Shown: positions 48,536-58,179, counted from the first letter of the stretch. The stretch: DNA of 64,000 nt from Novosphingobium sp. G106 (GCF_019075875.1 NZ_JAHOOZ010000001.1:868001-932000); one strand, 5' to 3'. Numbers and translations: made by a program. Notes: a model not told the origin generated them from the sequence alone.

Positions 48536-49662
48536 TGTTTCTCGCCCTCTGCGCAAGGAAACGACAAGGTCACGATCGTGCCCTTGCCCGGTTCGGACAC
48601 GATGTTCATCGTGCCGCCCGCCTGGGTGACGAAACCGTAGACCTGACTGAGGCCGAGGCCCGTCCCTTCGCCCAGCGGCTTGGTGGTGAAGAACGGTTCG
48701 GTCGCCTTGTTCAGCGTTTCGGCATCCATGCCGGCGCCCGTGTCGGCCACCCAGATAGAGACTTGGCCGTCGCGGCGGCGGGTGCCGATCTCGAGCTGTC
48801 CGCCGCGGGGCATCGCGTCGCGCGCGTTGATCGCCAGGTTCAGCAGGGCGCTCTGCAGCTGGTTGTAGTCGACGCTGACGGGCAGCGGGCGCGCGTCGAG
48901 CTCGGAGACCAGGCTGATGTTGCCGCCGCTGGTATGCTCGATCATCGAGCAGACGTCGCTGACCACCTCGTTGATGTCCTGCGTGCTGACGTTGAGCTTC
49001 TGCTTGCGCGCGAAAGTCAGCAGCTGATCGGTGAGCAGCGCCGCCCGATCGGTTGCCGAGAGAGCGTTCTTCAGGCTGCGCTCGATCGCTTCGTTCCCGC
49101 CGGCATGGCGCAAGGCGCGGTCGAGGTTGCCCATCACCACGGTGAGCAGATTGTTGAAGTCGTGCGCAATGCCGCCGGTCAGCTGGCCGATCGCTTCCAT
49201 CTTCTGCGAATGGCGCAGCATTTCCTCGGTCTTCGCGCGCTCGTCGGCTTCGCGTCTCAGCTCGGCATTGGCCACTTGCAACTGGCGCGGTGAGGGGATC
49301 GCGGCGAACTTGGGCAGCAGTGGCCAGAGCGCGACCGCCGTCACCAGCGAGGCCACCGCGGTGATGATCTTGATCAGCGCCTCGATCCCGTAGGCGGGAA
49401 CCCAGAGCACCAGGATCGACATGATATGGGTCGTGCCGCAGGCGAGGATGAACACGGCGAACAGCACCACGACCCAGCCGAATTCGATGTCGCGCCGCCG
49501 TGCCAGCAAGGTCGCCAGCACCAGCGGGATCGAGAAATAGGCTGCCGCGATCACGGCGTCGGAGACGACATGGGTCCAGATCAGCGAAGGTTGCCAGAGC
49601 AGGCAATATCCGTGAGGCGGTAGACCGCGCGTCAGGAACAACTCTTGGAGCCACTCCACCAT
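48532..49662 (-). CDS. Sensor histidine kinase with ethylene-receptor-like (ETR1-type) transmembrane domain
   Basis: A 376-residue kinase. Residues 20-115 form three membrane helices with the ethylene-receptor pattern '[13 protein letters not shown]' and 'CGTTH'. D35, Y42, P46, C75 and H79 are each offset by exactly ten from D25, Y32, P36, C65 and H69 of plant ETR1, where the cysteine and histidine bind Cu(I). A short coiled coil (128-150) leads to the HisKA H-box with H167 ('[11 protein letters not shown]') and an HATPase domain ('[11 protein letters not shown]', 'DTGAGMD', '[13 protein letters not shown]'). No PAS or GAF domain is present. It probably senses ethylene or another small ligand through copper and signals to the adjacent receiver protein. 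Confidence 0.88.
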   Translation of the reverse strand: MVEWLQELFLTRGLPPHGYCLLWQPSLIWTHVVSDAVIAAAYFSIPLVLATLLARRRDIEFGWVVVLFAVFILACGTTHIMSILVLWVPAYGIEALIKIITAVASLVTAVALWPLLPKFAAIPSPRQLQVANAELRREADERAKTEEMLRHSQKMEAIGQLTGGIAHDFNNLLTVVMGNLDRALRHAGGNEAIERSLKNALSATDRAALLTDQLLTFARKQKLNVSTQDINEVVSDVCSMIEHTSGGNISLVSELDARPLPVSVDYNQLQSALLNLAINARDAMPRGGQLEIGTRRRDGQVSIWVADTGAGMDAETLNKATEPFFTTKPLGEGTGLGLSQVYGFVTQAGGTMNIVSEPGKGTIVTLSFPCAEGEKQ

Positions 49663-49877
49663 ATCTCACCCCCAACCGGCCAAATCATCTGCCGCGACCG
49701 CCCGTTCCGGATAACACCACTAGGCTCGGTTCAAAAGCCAACCGACGCAAAACTGCCATTTCTGCCGTGGAGACTGATCCAAAACGGACGATTGCCTTTC
49801 GCGACTTTTGGGCGGATCATTCGCTTGGCGGCCGGACCGAACAGCGTATTGGGACAACGGTCGCGGGGAGAGCAGGC

Positions 49878-50819
49878 ATGGCGGAACTCGATATCCGGCC
49901 GCTGGGAGAAGACTATCCGTTCGGTGCGCGGATCAGCGGTGTCACCTCGGCCAACGTCACCGATGAAGCCATCCGCCAGCAGTTACGCGACGCCTTCGAG
50001 GACCGCGGCGTCATCGTGTTCGAGGACATGGAGCCGACTGAGGAAATGCAGATCGCGCTGAGCGGCGTCTTCGGGCCGAGCCAGGACTACGCGATCAAGG
50101 ACTTCGCCATCGAAAACAAGCGGCATCCGGGCCTGATCAGTCTCGGCACCAAGCGGCCCAACATCGTCGAGATCGATGGCCGCCAGATCGCCGGCTATGT
50201 CGGCTGGCATTTCGATGCCTGCTATGTGCCAAAGCTCAACCGCGCCGGGCTGTTGCGCATGGAAGTCAACGCGCCGCGCGATGGCATGACCGGCTTTGCG
50301 GATGGCGTCGAGCTCTACAAGGCGCTGCCGCCCGAATGGCAGGCCAGGGCCGAGCCGATCTCGGTCATCTACTACCAGCACAACATGTTCCACCACCAGC
50401 GCTTCGGCCTGCCCAAGAGCTGGAAGCTGATCCAGCTCGAGGAGACCTCGCAGGGCCTTCTCGAGGCGTCGATCCCGATCCCGCGCTCGGTCCATCCGGC
50501 GGTCTGGACCCGGGCGAACGGTGACAAGGTGCTCCACGTCTCGCCCTGGCAGGCCGACGGCGTGGCAGGGCAGGAAGGGCCCGCGGGCGATGCGCTGCTG
50601 ACCGAACTGATCAACCAGATGTACGCGGTGATCCGGCCCTACTGGCACGACTGGAAAAGCACCGACATGGTGATCTGGGACAACTGGCGCTTCCTGCATT
50701 CGGCCGGCGGCCACGATCCGCGCTACGACCGCAACCCGCTGCGCACGACGATCCAGGGCGACTACGGCCTGGGATCGCTGCTCGAAGAGTGGAACAAGCC
50801 GGCCGACGCCCTGGCTTGA
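49878..50819 (+). CDS. TauD/TfdA family Fe(II)/2-oxoglutarate-dependent dioxygenase (copy 6)
   Basis: A 313-residue oxygenase, closer to the TfdA/phenoxyacid group than the array at 24-28 kb. Iron ligands are H111 and D113 ('GWHFDACY') and H274 ('FLHSAGG'), with 2-oxoglutarate arginines R285 and R289 at the TauD spacing. ATG 49878 with a GGGGAGAG site is chosen; the frame stays open 126 codons upstream with no homology. It stands alone between the kinase pair and a membrane gene. The 215-bp gap 49663-49877 holds its promoter and nothing else that I can see. Confidence 0.9.
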   Translation: MAELDIRPLGEDYPFGARISGVTSANVTDEAIRQQLRDAFEDRGVIVFEDMEPTEEMQIALSGVFGPSQDYAIKDFAIENKRHPGLISLGTKRPNIVEIDGRQIAGYVGWHFDACYVPKLNRAGLLRMEVNAPRDGMTGFADGVELYKALPPEWQARAEPISVIYYQHNMFHHQRFGLPKSWKLIQLEETSQGLLEASIPIPRSVHPAVWTRANGDKVLHVSPWQADGVAGQEGPAGDALLTELINQMYAVIRPYWHDWKSTDMVIWDNWRFLHSAGGHDPRYDRNPLRTTIQGDYGLGSLLEEWNKPADALA

Positions 50820-50859
50820 GCGCGCTTGGCGTCCGGTCGGCTGCCGCTATGATCTCTCG

Positions 50860-51621
50860 TCAGGCAAAGGCGTCGCGCAGTTCCGAAGTGACGCCGCGAC
50901 CTCCGCCGAGGCGACGATAGAGCGCCACGAAGTAGGCGGACAGGATCAATGTCATCAGAGTGCCGGCGACAACGGAAAGTGCCAGCCAGCTCGGCGGTTT
51001 CGACTGGAGGTTCTTGAGCATCGCAGCCGGATCGGTGCCGATGCCGACGAATGCAGCGAAGATCGGGATGAGCATGGCAAGACCCAACGCCAGCAGTGTC
51101 AGGAAGACCCGAAGGCGCTTGCCCTTGGTGAGCCTCCGGCTCTCCTGCAAGGCTTCCCACGGGCCGAGATTCTGGTCGAGCATGGCTGGAATGGCCGCCG
51201 CGAAGACGGTCAGAACGAAGAGGCCGGGGATGAGGAAGAACATCAATCCCACGATCAGGGCCAGATACCAGATCAGGTAGAGCAAGAGGTATCTGCCGAT
51301 GTTTCTGGCCGAGATCGCTGCCATGTCGGCCACCGAAAGAGAGTCCGCTTCCGCTTGCAGCAGCGATCCGGTGATGCCGGTGACGCTCCATCCCGTAATG
51401 AAGGCATTTACCAGCAGGCTGAGCCAGTAGACCGGCGAGAGCGCCATCGATCCCGGCTGCAAGGAACCCGCTGCTATCTGAGAGAGAAGATAGCCATTGG
51501 TGAACTGGGCCGAGGCGACAGAGAACAGAGCCGCGACGAGGGCATAGGCCAGATGAAGTGGCAGCCTCAACCGAAGCAAACCGATCATGTCGCGAAGAAC
51601 ACCGCGCGCGCTGAATTCCAT
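50860..51621 (-). CDS. Membrane protein, GPDPase-membrane-domain / DUF975-like
   Basis: A 253-residue protein with about six membrane segments. 'GLMFFLIPGLFVLTVFAAAIPAMLDQ' region followed by 'GPWEALQESRRLTKGKRLRVF' is the typical helix-loop of the glycerophosphodiester-phosphodiesterase membrane domain and YciC-like proteins. No catalytic domain is present. ATG 51621 is chosen; the open frame upstream to 52341 runs antisense to the next gene. The 198 bp up to 51819 form a divergent promoter region. Confidence 0.75.
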   Translation of the reverse strand: MEFSARGVLRDMIGLLRLRLPLHLAYALVAALFSVASAQFTNGYLLSQIAAGSLQPGSMALSPVYWLSLLVNAFITGWSVTGITGSLLQAEADSLSVADMAAISARNIGRYLLLYLIWYLALIVGLMFFLIPGLFVLTVFAAAIPAMLDQNLGPWEALQESRRLTKGKRLRVFLTLLALGLAMLIPIFAAFVGIGTDPAAMLKNLQSKPPSWLALSVVAGTLMTLILSAYFVALYRRLGGGRGVTSELRDAFA

Positions 51622-51819
51622 GTTGTCCCCCCGTCGATCCATCGCCCCCCGCGATGGCAGCTGTTCTTGCTTAGCGACGCGCGCCGGGATTGCCATGAGG
51701 AAACGATCCGCTGCGGTATGGATCGGAACGGAATATGACAGGTGCGTACTATTGACGGATGGTGCTCGGCCGCCTGAGGTAAACGCAAAGCATAACATCG
51801 GCGGAGGATCGGTACGGCC

Positions 51820-53904
51820 ATGCATCCCAAGTACCCCAATGTCTTCTCGCCGCTCCGTCTGGGGCCGGTGGAAGTGCCGAGGCGTTACTTCTTCGCGCCG
51901 CACGGCTCGGCGCTCAGCGCCGGGAGCAAGCCGCTCGACGATCTGGTCGCCTATAGCGCCGAGCGGGTACGCGGTGGGGGCTGCGGGCTCGTCGTCGTTG
52001 CACTGGCGATCCACGAGCGGGGTCGCACGCGCCAGCCGTCGCCGCATCCGCCCGAGAACATTGCCGCCTTCCGCATCATGGCCGATGCGATCCATGCGGC
52101 GGGCGGCAAGATCTTCGGCGAGACACTTTACCACTGGACTGGGCCGGGCCCCTGGCAGGCGCTGAGCCCGCCGGGCCCCGCCTTCGGGCCGTCGGTGCGG
52201 CAGTTCGCCTACGGCGGACGCGGGGTTTCGACGCGGGCGATGAGCCTTGGCGAAATCCGTGAGATGCTCGCCGCGATCCGCCAGACTGCCAGGCACATGG
52301 CCGAGGCCGGCTTCGACGGGATCATGCTCCACGCCAGCCACGCCGCGCTGATCGAGCAGTTCCTCTCGCCCTACTTCAATGCCCGGACCGACGAATACGG
52401 CGGCTCCTTGGAAAACCGCATGCGCTTCGTCGTCGAGGCGCTACAGGCGGCGCGCGACGGTGGTGGCAAGGATTTCGCCGTAGGCATGCGCTTCAACTGC
52501 GACGAGCAGATCGAGGGCGGTTACGGCACCGACACCGCCTTTGCCGTGGTCAAGGCGCTCTGCGAACGAGGCCTGCTCGACTACATCGACCTCGACGTCG
52601 GGCTCGAACCGCAGCAGTTCCACCACGGCATGCCGACGGGGTTCGAGCGCAAGCAGTACTACCGTCGCTTCGTCGAGCAGGTTCGCGGCGCGGCGGGCAA
52701 GGTGCCTGTGCTCAGCGTGCTCGGCAACATCACCGACATGGGCGATGCCGAAGCGGCGATCGTGAGCGGCGTCTGCGACATGGTCGGCTCGGCCCGCCAA
52801 CTGATCGCCGAGCCGCGCTTCGTCCAGAACGCGCGCGACGGGCTCGAGCATCTGAGCCGCACCTGCATTGCCTGCAATTGGTGCACGGCTGCGGGCGGCG
52901 ACGGCGCGCAGGGGTGCTCGATCAACCCCGCGAGCTACCGCGACCGGCTCTGGGGGGAGGACAGCTTCGTGCCGGCAACGCACACCCGCAGGGTCGTGGT
53001 GGTCGGTGGCGGGCCTGGCGGGATGGAAGCGGCGCGCGTCGCCGCGCGCAGGGACCACCGGGTCACGCTGATCGAGAGCCGCGAGCGGCTGGGCGGGGCA
53101 CTGGCGCTCTGGGCCGGCCTGCCCGGCCGCGAGCACTATGCCGCCGCGGTCGACTGGTGGGAGCGCGAGCTGGCGCGGCTCGGCGTGGAAGTCCGGCTCG
53201 GCGTCGAGGCGAGCGCCGACATGGTCCTCGCCGAAGCGCCCGACGCGGTGATCGTTGCCACCGGCGCGCGTTACAGCCCGGGCGGGCGCAGCATCACGCT
53301 CGATGCCGACATTCCAGGGCATGATCTGTCGTTGGTCTACCGCCCCGAGGACGTGCTGATCGGCGGTGCCCGGCCTGCGGGCAAGGTCGTGATTCTCGAC
53401 GCCGAGGGCTATCACACGGGTACCGGCATCGCGGAGATCCTGGCCAGTGGCGGAGCCGATGTGCAGTTCGTCACCGCCACCTATTCGCCGGTCTCGGGGC
53501 GCAATACCGACAACTGGGAAGAGCGCTACATCGTCCAGCGGATGAAGCGCGCCGGCGTGCGCTTGCGCCCTAGCACCTGGCTGCGCCGGATCGAGCAGGG
53601 CGCGGTGCTGCTCTACGACGTCCACACCGAAGAAGAATTCCGCGAGCCTGCCGACGCGGTGATCCTCTCCACCGCGCGCGAGCCGGTCGACGGGATCGCC
53701 CGTGCGCTCGAAGGCAAAGTGTCACAACTCTACACGATCGGCGATGCCCTGGCCGCGCGAATGCTTGCCGCGGCGCCCTACGAAGGTCAGAAGTTTGCCC
53801 GCCTCATCGGCGAGCCCGACGCACCCACCACTTTCACCGAAGCCTGGTTCGCGCCCGACGATCCGGCGACCATGATGCTCCCGGCCGACATTCCGCGGCG
53901 CTGA
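51820..53904 (+). CDS. NADH:flavin oxidoreductase, 2,4-dienoyl-CoA-reductase-like (OYE + Fe-S + FAD domains)
   Basis: A 694-residue three-domain enzyme. Residues 1-350 are an Old-Yellow-Enzyme FMN barrel ('FSPLRLGPVEVPRR', 'GFDGIMLHASHAALIEQFLSPYFNARTDEYGGS' region). Next are four cysteines in 'RTCIACNWC' and 'GCSINP' for a [4Fe-4S] cluster. Residues 380-694 are FAD/NAD(P) domains ('VVVVGGGPGGMEAARVAA', 'ATGARY', 'YTIGDA'). This plan matches 2,4-dienoyl-CoA reductase FadH and related trimethylamine-dehydrogenase-like enzymes. Substrate is probably an enoyl or dienoyl compound from ring or lipid degradation. Confidence 0.9.
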   Translation: MHPKYPNVFSPLRLGPVEVPRRYFFAPHGSALSAGSKPLDDLVAYSAERVRGGGCGLVVVALAIHERGRTRQPSPHPPENIAAFRIMADAIHAAGGKIFGETLYHWTGPGPWQALSPPGPAFGPSVRQFAYGGRGVSTRAMSLGEIREMLAAIRQTARHMAEAGFDGIMLHASHAALIEQFLSPYFNARTDEYGGSLENRMRFVVEALQAARDGGGKDFAVGMRFNCDEQIEGGYGTDTAFAVVKALCERGLLDYIDLDVGLEPQQFHHGMPTGFERKQYYRRFVEQVRGAAGKVPVLSVLGNITDMGDAEAAIVSGVCDMVGSARQLIAEPRFVQNARDGLEHLSRTCIACNWCTAAGGDGAQGCSINPASYRDRLWGEDSFVPATHTRRVVVVGGGPGGMEAARVAARRDHRVTLIESRERLGGALALWAGLPGREHYAAAVDWWERELARLGVEVRLGVEASADMVLAEAPDAVIVATGARYSPGGRSITLDADIPGHDLSLVYRPEDVLIGGARPAGKVVILDAEGYHTGTGIAEILASGGADVQFVTATYSPVSGRNTDNWEERYIVQRMKRAGVRLRPSTWLRRIEQGAVLLYDVHTEEEFREPADAVILSTAREPVDGIARALEGKVSQLYTIGDALAARMLAAAPYEGQKFARLIGEPDAPTTFTEAWFAPDDPATMMLPADIPRR

Positions 53905-53991
53905 TCCGTTCAGGCCGGAGCAAGCCGCGATCGCCGATGCCGATGAACCGTTTTACACGTACGACGAATCGTTTTCATCAAGGGGGATTTC

Positions 53992-55419
53992 ATGACCGAA
54001 CCTGTCCGCAAAGAACGCTCGCCGGGGATCAAGCTGCTGTTCGCCAGCCTCATCGGGCTGGCACTCGTGATCCCGCTGATGATGGTCTACGCACTGGTCT
54101 GGGACCGGCAGAGCCAGTCCGAGACCGCCCAGACTGCGATCAACGCCGGCTGGGGTGGGCCGCAGGTTCTGGCAGGCCCGGTGATCGTCGTGCCTTTCCG
54201 CACGACCGAGACGCAGAACGAGACCGGTTCCGACGGTAAGACCACGACGCGCACGGTCGAGGTCGAGAAACAGCTCTACATCTCGCCCACCGCGAACAGG
54301 GTGACCACGAGCGTCAAGCCCGAAGAGCGGCGCAAGTCGATCTACCGCTCGGTGCTCTATGAAGCCCAGGTCACCGGCAAGGCCAGCTTCGCGCTGCCGG
54401 CGGACCTGCCGCGCTTCGGCGTCACGGCCGAGACGCTGATGTGGGACCGTGCCGAACTGCGCATGGGCGCTTCCGACGCGCGCGGGCTAACGACGGGCGG
54501 CACGCTGACCGCCAACGGCCAGCCGCTGGCCGTCCAGCCCGGCAAAGGACCGGCGGCGACGGGCGGGCAGGGCTTCTTTGCCTTCGTGCCGTGGAAGGGC
54601 GAGGGCACCCTGGCGGTCGACTACGCCTTTGGCCTGCGCGGCAGCCGCTCGCTGAGCCTGGTGCCCCGCGGCGGCCAGACCAAGTGGGACGTTTCCTCCG
54701 CATGGCCAAGCCCGAGCTTCGGCGGCGCCTTCCTGCCCGAGAAGCCGAGCATTTCCGACAAGGGATTCAAGGCTAGCTATACAGTCGACAAGCTCGCGCT
54801 CGGCCAGGCGCCGGTTTCCACCGATGATCAGGGAGCGCCTGCGATTGATGACGGTAGCGGCCAATCGCGTGTCTTCAGCGTCGTTTCCGGCCCCGGTGCC
54901 GAAGCTAATTCGGGCCAGGCGCTCGCCGTCACCGTCGGCTTGATCGAGCCGGTGAATCTCTATTCCAAGGTCGACCGCGCGGTGAAGTACGGCTTCCTGT
55001 TCATCGGCTTCACCTTCCTGGCCTTCCTGCTTTTCGACATCGTCGCCGGCGCGCGGGTGGCGGCGGCGGAGTACCTGCTGACCGGCGCGGGGCTCGTGCT
55101 GTTCTTCGTCATGCTGCTGGCTTTCGCTGAAGTGATCGGCTTCACGGGCGCCTACCTGCTGGCTTCGGCGGCGATCATCGGGCTGCTGACCGCCTACAGC
55201 GCGGCGGTTCTCAAGAGCTGGAAGCGCGCGCGCTTCATCGGGGCGCTGCTCGTCGGGCTCTATGCGCTGCTATTCGTGCTGCTGAACCTCGAGGCCTGGT
55301 CGCTGCTGATCGGCTCGGTGCTGCTCTTCGCGGCGCTCGCCGGGGTGATGTACGCGACGCGCAAGGTCGACTGGAACAATGTCGGCCGGCGTGAGGTGGA
55401 GGTGCAGCCGGCGCCATAA
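53992..55419 (+). CDS. creD: Inner-membrane protein CreD
   Basis: A 475-residue protein with one N-terminal membrane anchor ('GIKLLFASLIGLALVIPLMMVYALVWDR'), a large periplasmic domain of about 300 residues, and five or six C-terminal membrane helices starting at 'YGFLFIGFTFLAFLLFDI'. This is the layout and sequence type of CreD (formerly CET), linked to envelope stress and, in some bacteria, beta-lactam response. CreBC partners are not next to it. The GGGGGA site precedes ATG 53992. Confidence 0.9.
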   Translation: MTEPVRKERSPGIKLLFASLIGLALVIPLMMVYALVWDRQSQSETAQTAINAGWGGPQVLAGPVIVVPFRTTETQNETGSDGKTTTRTVEVEKQLYISPTANRVTTSVKPEERRKSIYRSVLYEAQVTGKASFALPADLPRFGVTAETLMWDRAELRMGASDARGLTTGGTLTANGQPLAVQPGKGPAATGGQGFFAFVPWKGEGTLAVDYAFGLRGSRSLSLVPRGGQTKWDVSSAWPSPSFGGAFLPEKPSISDKGFKASYTVDKLALGQAPVSTDDQGAPAIDDGSGQSRVFSVVSGPGAEANSGQALAVTVGLIEPVNLYSKVDRAVKYGFLFIGFTFLAFLLFDIVAGARVAAAEYLLTGAGLVLFFVMLLAFAEVIGFTGAYLLASAAIIGLLTAYSAAVLKSWKRARFIGALLVGLYALLFVLLNLEAWSLLIGSVLLFAALAGVMYATRKVDWNNVGRREVEVQPAP

Positions 55420-55425
55420 ACCAGC

Positions 55426-55529
55426 CGTCACTCCTGCCTAGGCAGGGGTCTAGATAAGGGCTCGCCCTAACGCTGCCTTCGCGTTGTCGAGGTGAGCTTA
55501 TCTAGGTCCCCGCCTTCGCGGGGGCGACG
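55426..55529. repeat. Dispersed palindromic repeat, type B
   Basis: Diverged inverted arms: one contains CACTCCTGCCTAGGCAGG and TCTAGATAAG (55426-55458), the other CTTATCTAGG and CCCCGCCTTCGCGGGG (55497-55529). The second arm runs into the 3' end of the EthD gene and supplies its last codons and stop. Confidence 0.75.
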
Positions 55530-56179
55530 ACGTGGGATTTCGGCCACAAGTGGCTCACCGTCGTGATCAGCGTCACGCAGCCATCGGGATCGCAGAACGG
55601 CGGGATCCGAGCGACCCCGGTCGAGGCCACGGCTTCCTCCAGGCTGGCGAACCAGCATTCGCCGATCCCGTCGAACGGAAACAGCGGTAGCGGATCGTGG
55701 ATCGGGTGATTGCGGACATAGCGGGTCGCGCTCGGCGGGATCGGACGGTGCTCGTCCCAGCTCGCGGTGAACTCGGCGCGCGAGGTGCCGGGCCGGCGCT
55801 TGAAGAAGCGCCAGACCGCGGCTTCGCCGAGCGGGCCGTCGTGGAGCACGTCTTCTTCGCAGTAGTAGGTAAAGTTCTGCGTCGGCATGTCGAAGACGCG
55901 CAGTTCGTCGGCTTCGATCCGGGCCCGATCCTCGTCCGACATGCCGGAGGCCATCAGGCCTTCGAGGGTCGGCCCCGCCGCCACCGCGACTCCGTCGTGC
56001 GCCTGGCTCAGCCCTGGTTGGTCTAATTCGGCCCGGTTGCAGTAGCGCAGCCAGTCGATCTTGGCTTCGAGCGCGGGGAACTGGCTGGCGAATACCGCAT
56101 GGCCCTTCCAGGCGCGCGGCCATTCCTCGCGCGTCACCTTGGCGGCGCGGCGAGCGAGATAGACCAGCTTGTAAGTCAC
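55502..56179 (-). CDS. EthD domain-containing protein with repeat-encoded C-terminal tail
   Basis: A 225-residue protein with two ferredoxin-like EthD/ABM-type halves ('YKLVYLARRAAKVTREEWPRAWKGHA' region and 'AAVWRFFKRRPGTSRAEFTASWDEH' region). EthD proteins are small dimers found beside degradation genes, with mostly unknown roles. The final residues 'VVAPAKAGT' are coded by the type B repeat and are not part of the family. It lies upstream of creD in convergent direction; a type C repeat lies between it and the hydroxy-acid dehydrogenase. Confidence 0.82.
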   Translation of the reverse strand: MTYKLVYLARRAAKVTREEWPRAWKGHAVFASQFPALEAKIDWLRYCNRAELDQPGLSQAHDGVAVAAGPTLEGLMASGMSDEDRARIEADELRVFDMPTQNFTYYCEEDVLHDGPLGEAAVWRFFKRRPGTSRAEFTASWDEHRPIPPSATRYVRNHPIHDPLPLFPFDGIGECWFASLEEAVASTGVARIPPFCDPDGCVTLITTVSHLWPKSHVVAPAKAGT

Positions 56180-56198
56180 TGACCTCTCTCCCGTTCGT

Positions 56199-56271
56199 CC
56201 TGAGCTTGTCGAAGGATCGCTCTGTTCTTGCCGCGACCGACTAGGAAGTACAGCCCTTCGACAAGCTCAGG
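56199..56271. repeat. Dispersed palindromic repeat, type C
   Basis: Perfect 17-bp arms, CCTGAGCTTGTCGAAGG (56199-56215) and CCTTCGACAAGCTCAGG (56255-56271), around 39 bases. This arm is a well-known intergenic repeat of alphaproteobacteria, sphingomonads included. Confidence 0.88.
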
Positions 56272-56288
56272 GTGATCGGAATTACGGG

Positions 56289-57436
56289 TTAGCGCCAGCG
56301 CAGCCGGTCGCGGTTCAGCTGATCGACGCTGGTCACGCCCATCAGCTTCATGCCGCGCTCGATCTCATCCTTGAGCAGGCCGATCGCGCGTTCGACGCCC
56401 GCCTGGCCGGCCGCGGCCAGCGCATAAAGGTAGAGCCGCCCGCCCGAGGCGCAATCGGCGCCCGCCGCCAGCGCCTTCAGCACATGCGTGCCCCGGCGCA
56501 CGCCGCCGTCGCAGATCACTTCGATGTCACCGCCGACCGCGTCGACGATCTCGCGCACCTGGTCGAAGGGGCGCGGCTGCCGTCGAGTTGACGGCCACCG
56601 TGGTTCGAGATCATGATCGCATCGGCGCCCATCTCCACCGCGCGCTTGGCGTCGGCAACGCTCATCACGCCCTTGAGCGCGAACTTGCCGCCCCAGTCCT
56701 CGCGCAACTGCTCGGCCATCTTCCAGTCCATCGAGGGGTCGAGCATCGTATTGAAGTAACCGGCGATCGACACTGCCTCGCCCGTGCCTTCCTGCACATG
56801 GGTATCGAGATTGGGCAGCGCGAACTTCTCGCGAAACACGTAGTCGAGCGCCCAGCGCGGCTTGATCGCATAGGACAACGCCGAGGAGGGCGTGAACTTC
56901 GGCGGCGAGGTGAAGCCGCTACGCGCGCAGCGCTCGCGCTTGCCCGAGACGATGGTATCGACTGTCAGCGCCACCGCGTCGAACTTCGCGGCCTGGCAGC
57001 GCTCGATCATCGAGCGGTTCAGCCCGCGGTCCTTGTGGTAGTAGAACTGGAACATCTTCGGGGTCGAGACCAGCGCGCCGATCTCCTCGATGCTGACAGT
57101 GGCGAGGCTGGAGATGCCGAACCACAGGCCGAACTTCTCGGCGGCTTTCGCCACGGCGCGCTCGCCCTGCCAGTGGAACACGCGCTGCAGCGCCGTGGGC
57201 GACAGGATAAGCGGCAAGGCGCTCTTGCGGCCGAGGATCGTCACCGAGGTATCGATGTCCGCGACCCCCGCCAGCACGTCGGGGACTAGGTCGCAATCGG
57301 CATAGGCCGCGGTGTTGCGCGTCTTGGTCAGTTCGTCGTCGGCGGCTCCGTCGATATAGTCGAATACCGGCCAGGGCAGGCGCTGTTTCGCGAGCAGACG
57401 AAAATCGTCGATGTTGTGGCAGTCGGTCAGGCGCAT
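56289..57436 (-). pseudogene. FMN-dependent alpha-hydroxy-acid dehydrogenase (LldD-like), interrupted by a -1 frameshift
   Basis: The start reads from ATG 57436 as an FMN TIM-barrel enzyme of the L-lactate dehydrogenase / glycolate oxidase family ('FDYIDGAADDELTKTRN', 'PLILSPTALQRVFHWQGE', 'ALTVDTIVSGKRERC', 'ALKGVMSVADAKRAVEMGADAIMIS'). The catalytic histidine lies in 'NHGGRQLDG'. At the G4 run 56578-56581 (C4 on the coding strand) one base appears to be missing. With it restored the frame continues as 'EIVDAVGGDIEVICDGGVRRGTHVLKALAAGADC' to 56289. The corrected protein is about 382 residues, the normal length. Both halves are well conserved, so a sequencing error is likely. Confidence 0.88.
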
Positions 57437-57489
57437 GCGCGGGGGCTAGCGCAAAGCCCCGCCGGCAACAATCCTCGCCAAATAGGCAG

Positions 57490-58179
57490 TCAGTCGGCGC
57501 TTTGGACTACCGGCCGCGAAACGTAGCGGACCGCGCGCGCCTCGCCGCGGGATTCGCGCTGGGCGGAACGCGGCGCGGGTTCGGCATCGTCGGCTTTCGC
57601 TTTCGGCGGTTCCTTGCCCTCGTTCAGCGCCGCCATCCGGGCGTTGAATACTTCGAGCGTGGCCGAACGGGCGGGGTAGCGGCAGCCCTTGCCCTGGCCG
57701 ATGCCCTTGAGGAACGAGCGCCGGGCCACGCCTGCGAGAATGGCGGCTTGCACCGCGCGGTCGTGCGCATTGGCGCCCGATACTTCGCGGATCACGCCGC
57801 GGAACGGAATGAACGAGCCGACCACCGACTGCGCGACGCGGCCAGCCGACATCTTCCGGCTTTCGCTCTGCGGTACGTCGATGTCCTCGCCCAGCACGCC
57901 GTTGAGCTCGACCACGGCCGCGCCGATTTGCGAGCAGGTGCTCACGCCCCGGAGCGAATAGGGCCGTTCCTGCGCGGCGACGAGCAGCGGCGGAATCTCT
58001 TCCTTCTTGAGATTGAGATCGGTTGCGGGTGTGGCCGCAACGTCGGTCGCGTTGGGTTCCCGTTCGTTCATCGGTTTCGTCGGCTCGTCGGCTTTGTCGG
58101 CCTTGCCGGGTTCAGCCGCGAGCGCCGGCGACGCCAGCATGGCGAATGCGGAAAGAGCCGAAAGTGTCACCTTGCGCAT
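57490..58179 (-). CDS. Exported protein of unknown function
   Basis: A 229-residue protein with a signal peptide ending 'SPALA' (about residue 21), a charged linker rich in K, E and P (22-60), a core with two cysteines ('GVSTCSQIGAAVVELNGVLGED', 'GKGCRYPARSATLEVF') and a low-complexity charged tail. I do not recognise the family. It lies before the zinc peptidase gene on the same strand, 43 bp apart. Confidence 0.8.
   Translation of the reverse strand: MRKVTLSALSAFAMLASPALAAEPGKADKADEPTKPMNEREPNATDVAATPATDLNLKKEEIPPLLVAAQERPYSLRGVSTCSQIGAAVVELNGVLGEDIDVPQSESRKMSAGRVAQSVVGSFIPFRGVIREVSGANAHDRAVQAAILAGVARRSFLKGIGQGKGCRYPARSATLEVFNARMAALNEGKEPPKAKADDAEPAPRSAQRESRGEARAVRYVSRPVVQSAD

Noticed and set aside
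48179..49675. Single 498-codon kinase-receiver fusion
   Set aside because: The frame is only the receiver frame extended through the kinase out of frame; the real genes overlap by ATGA.
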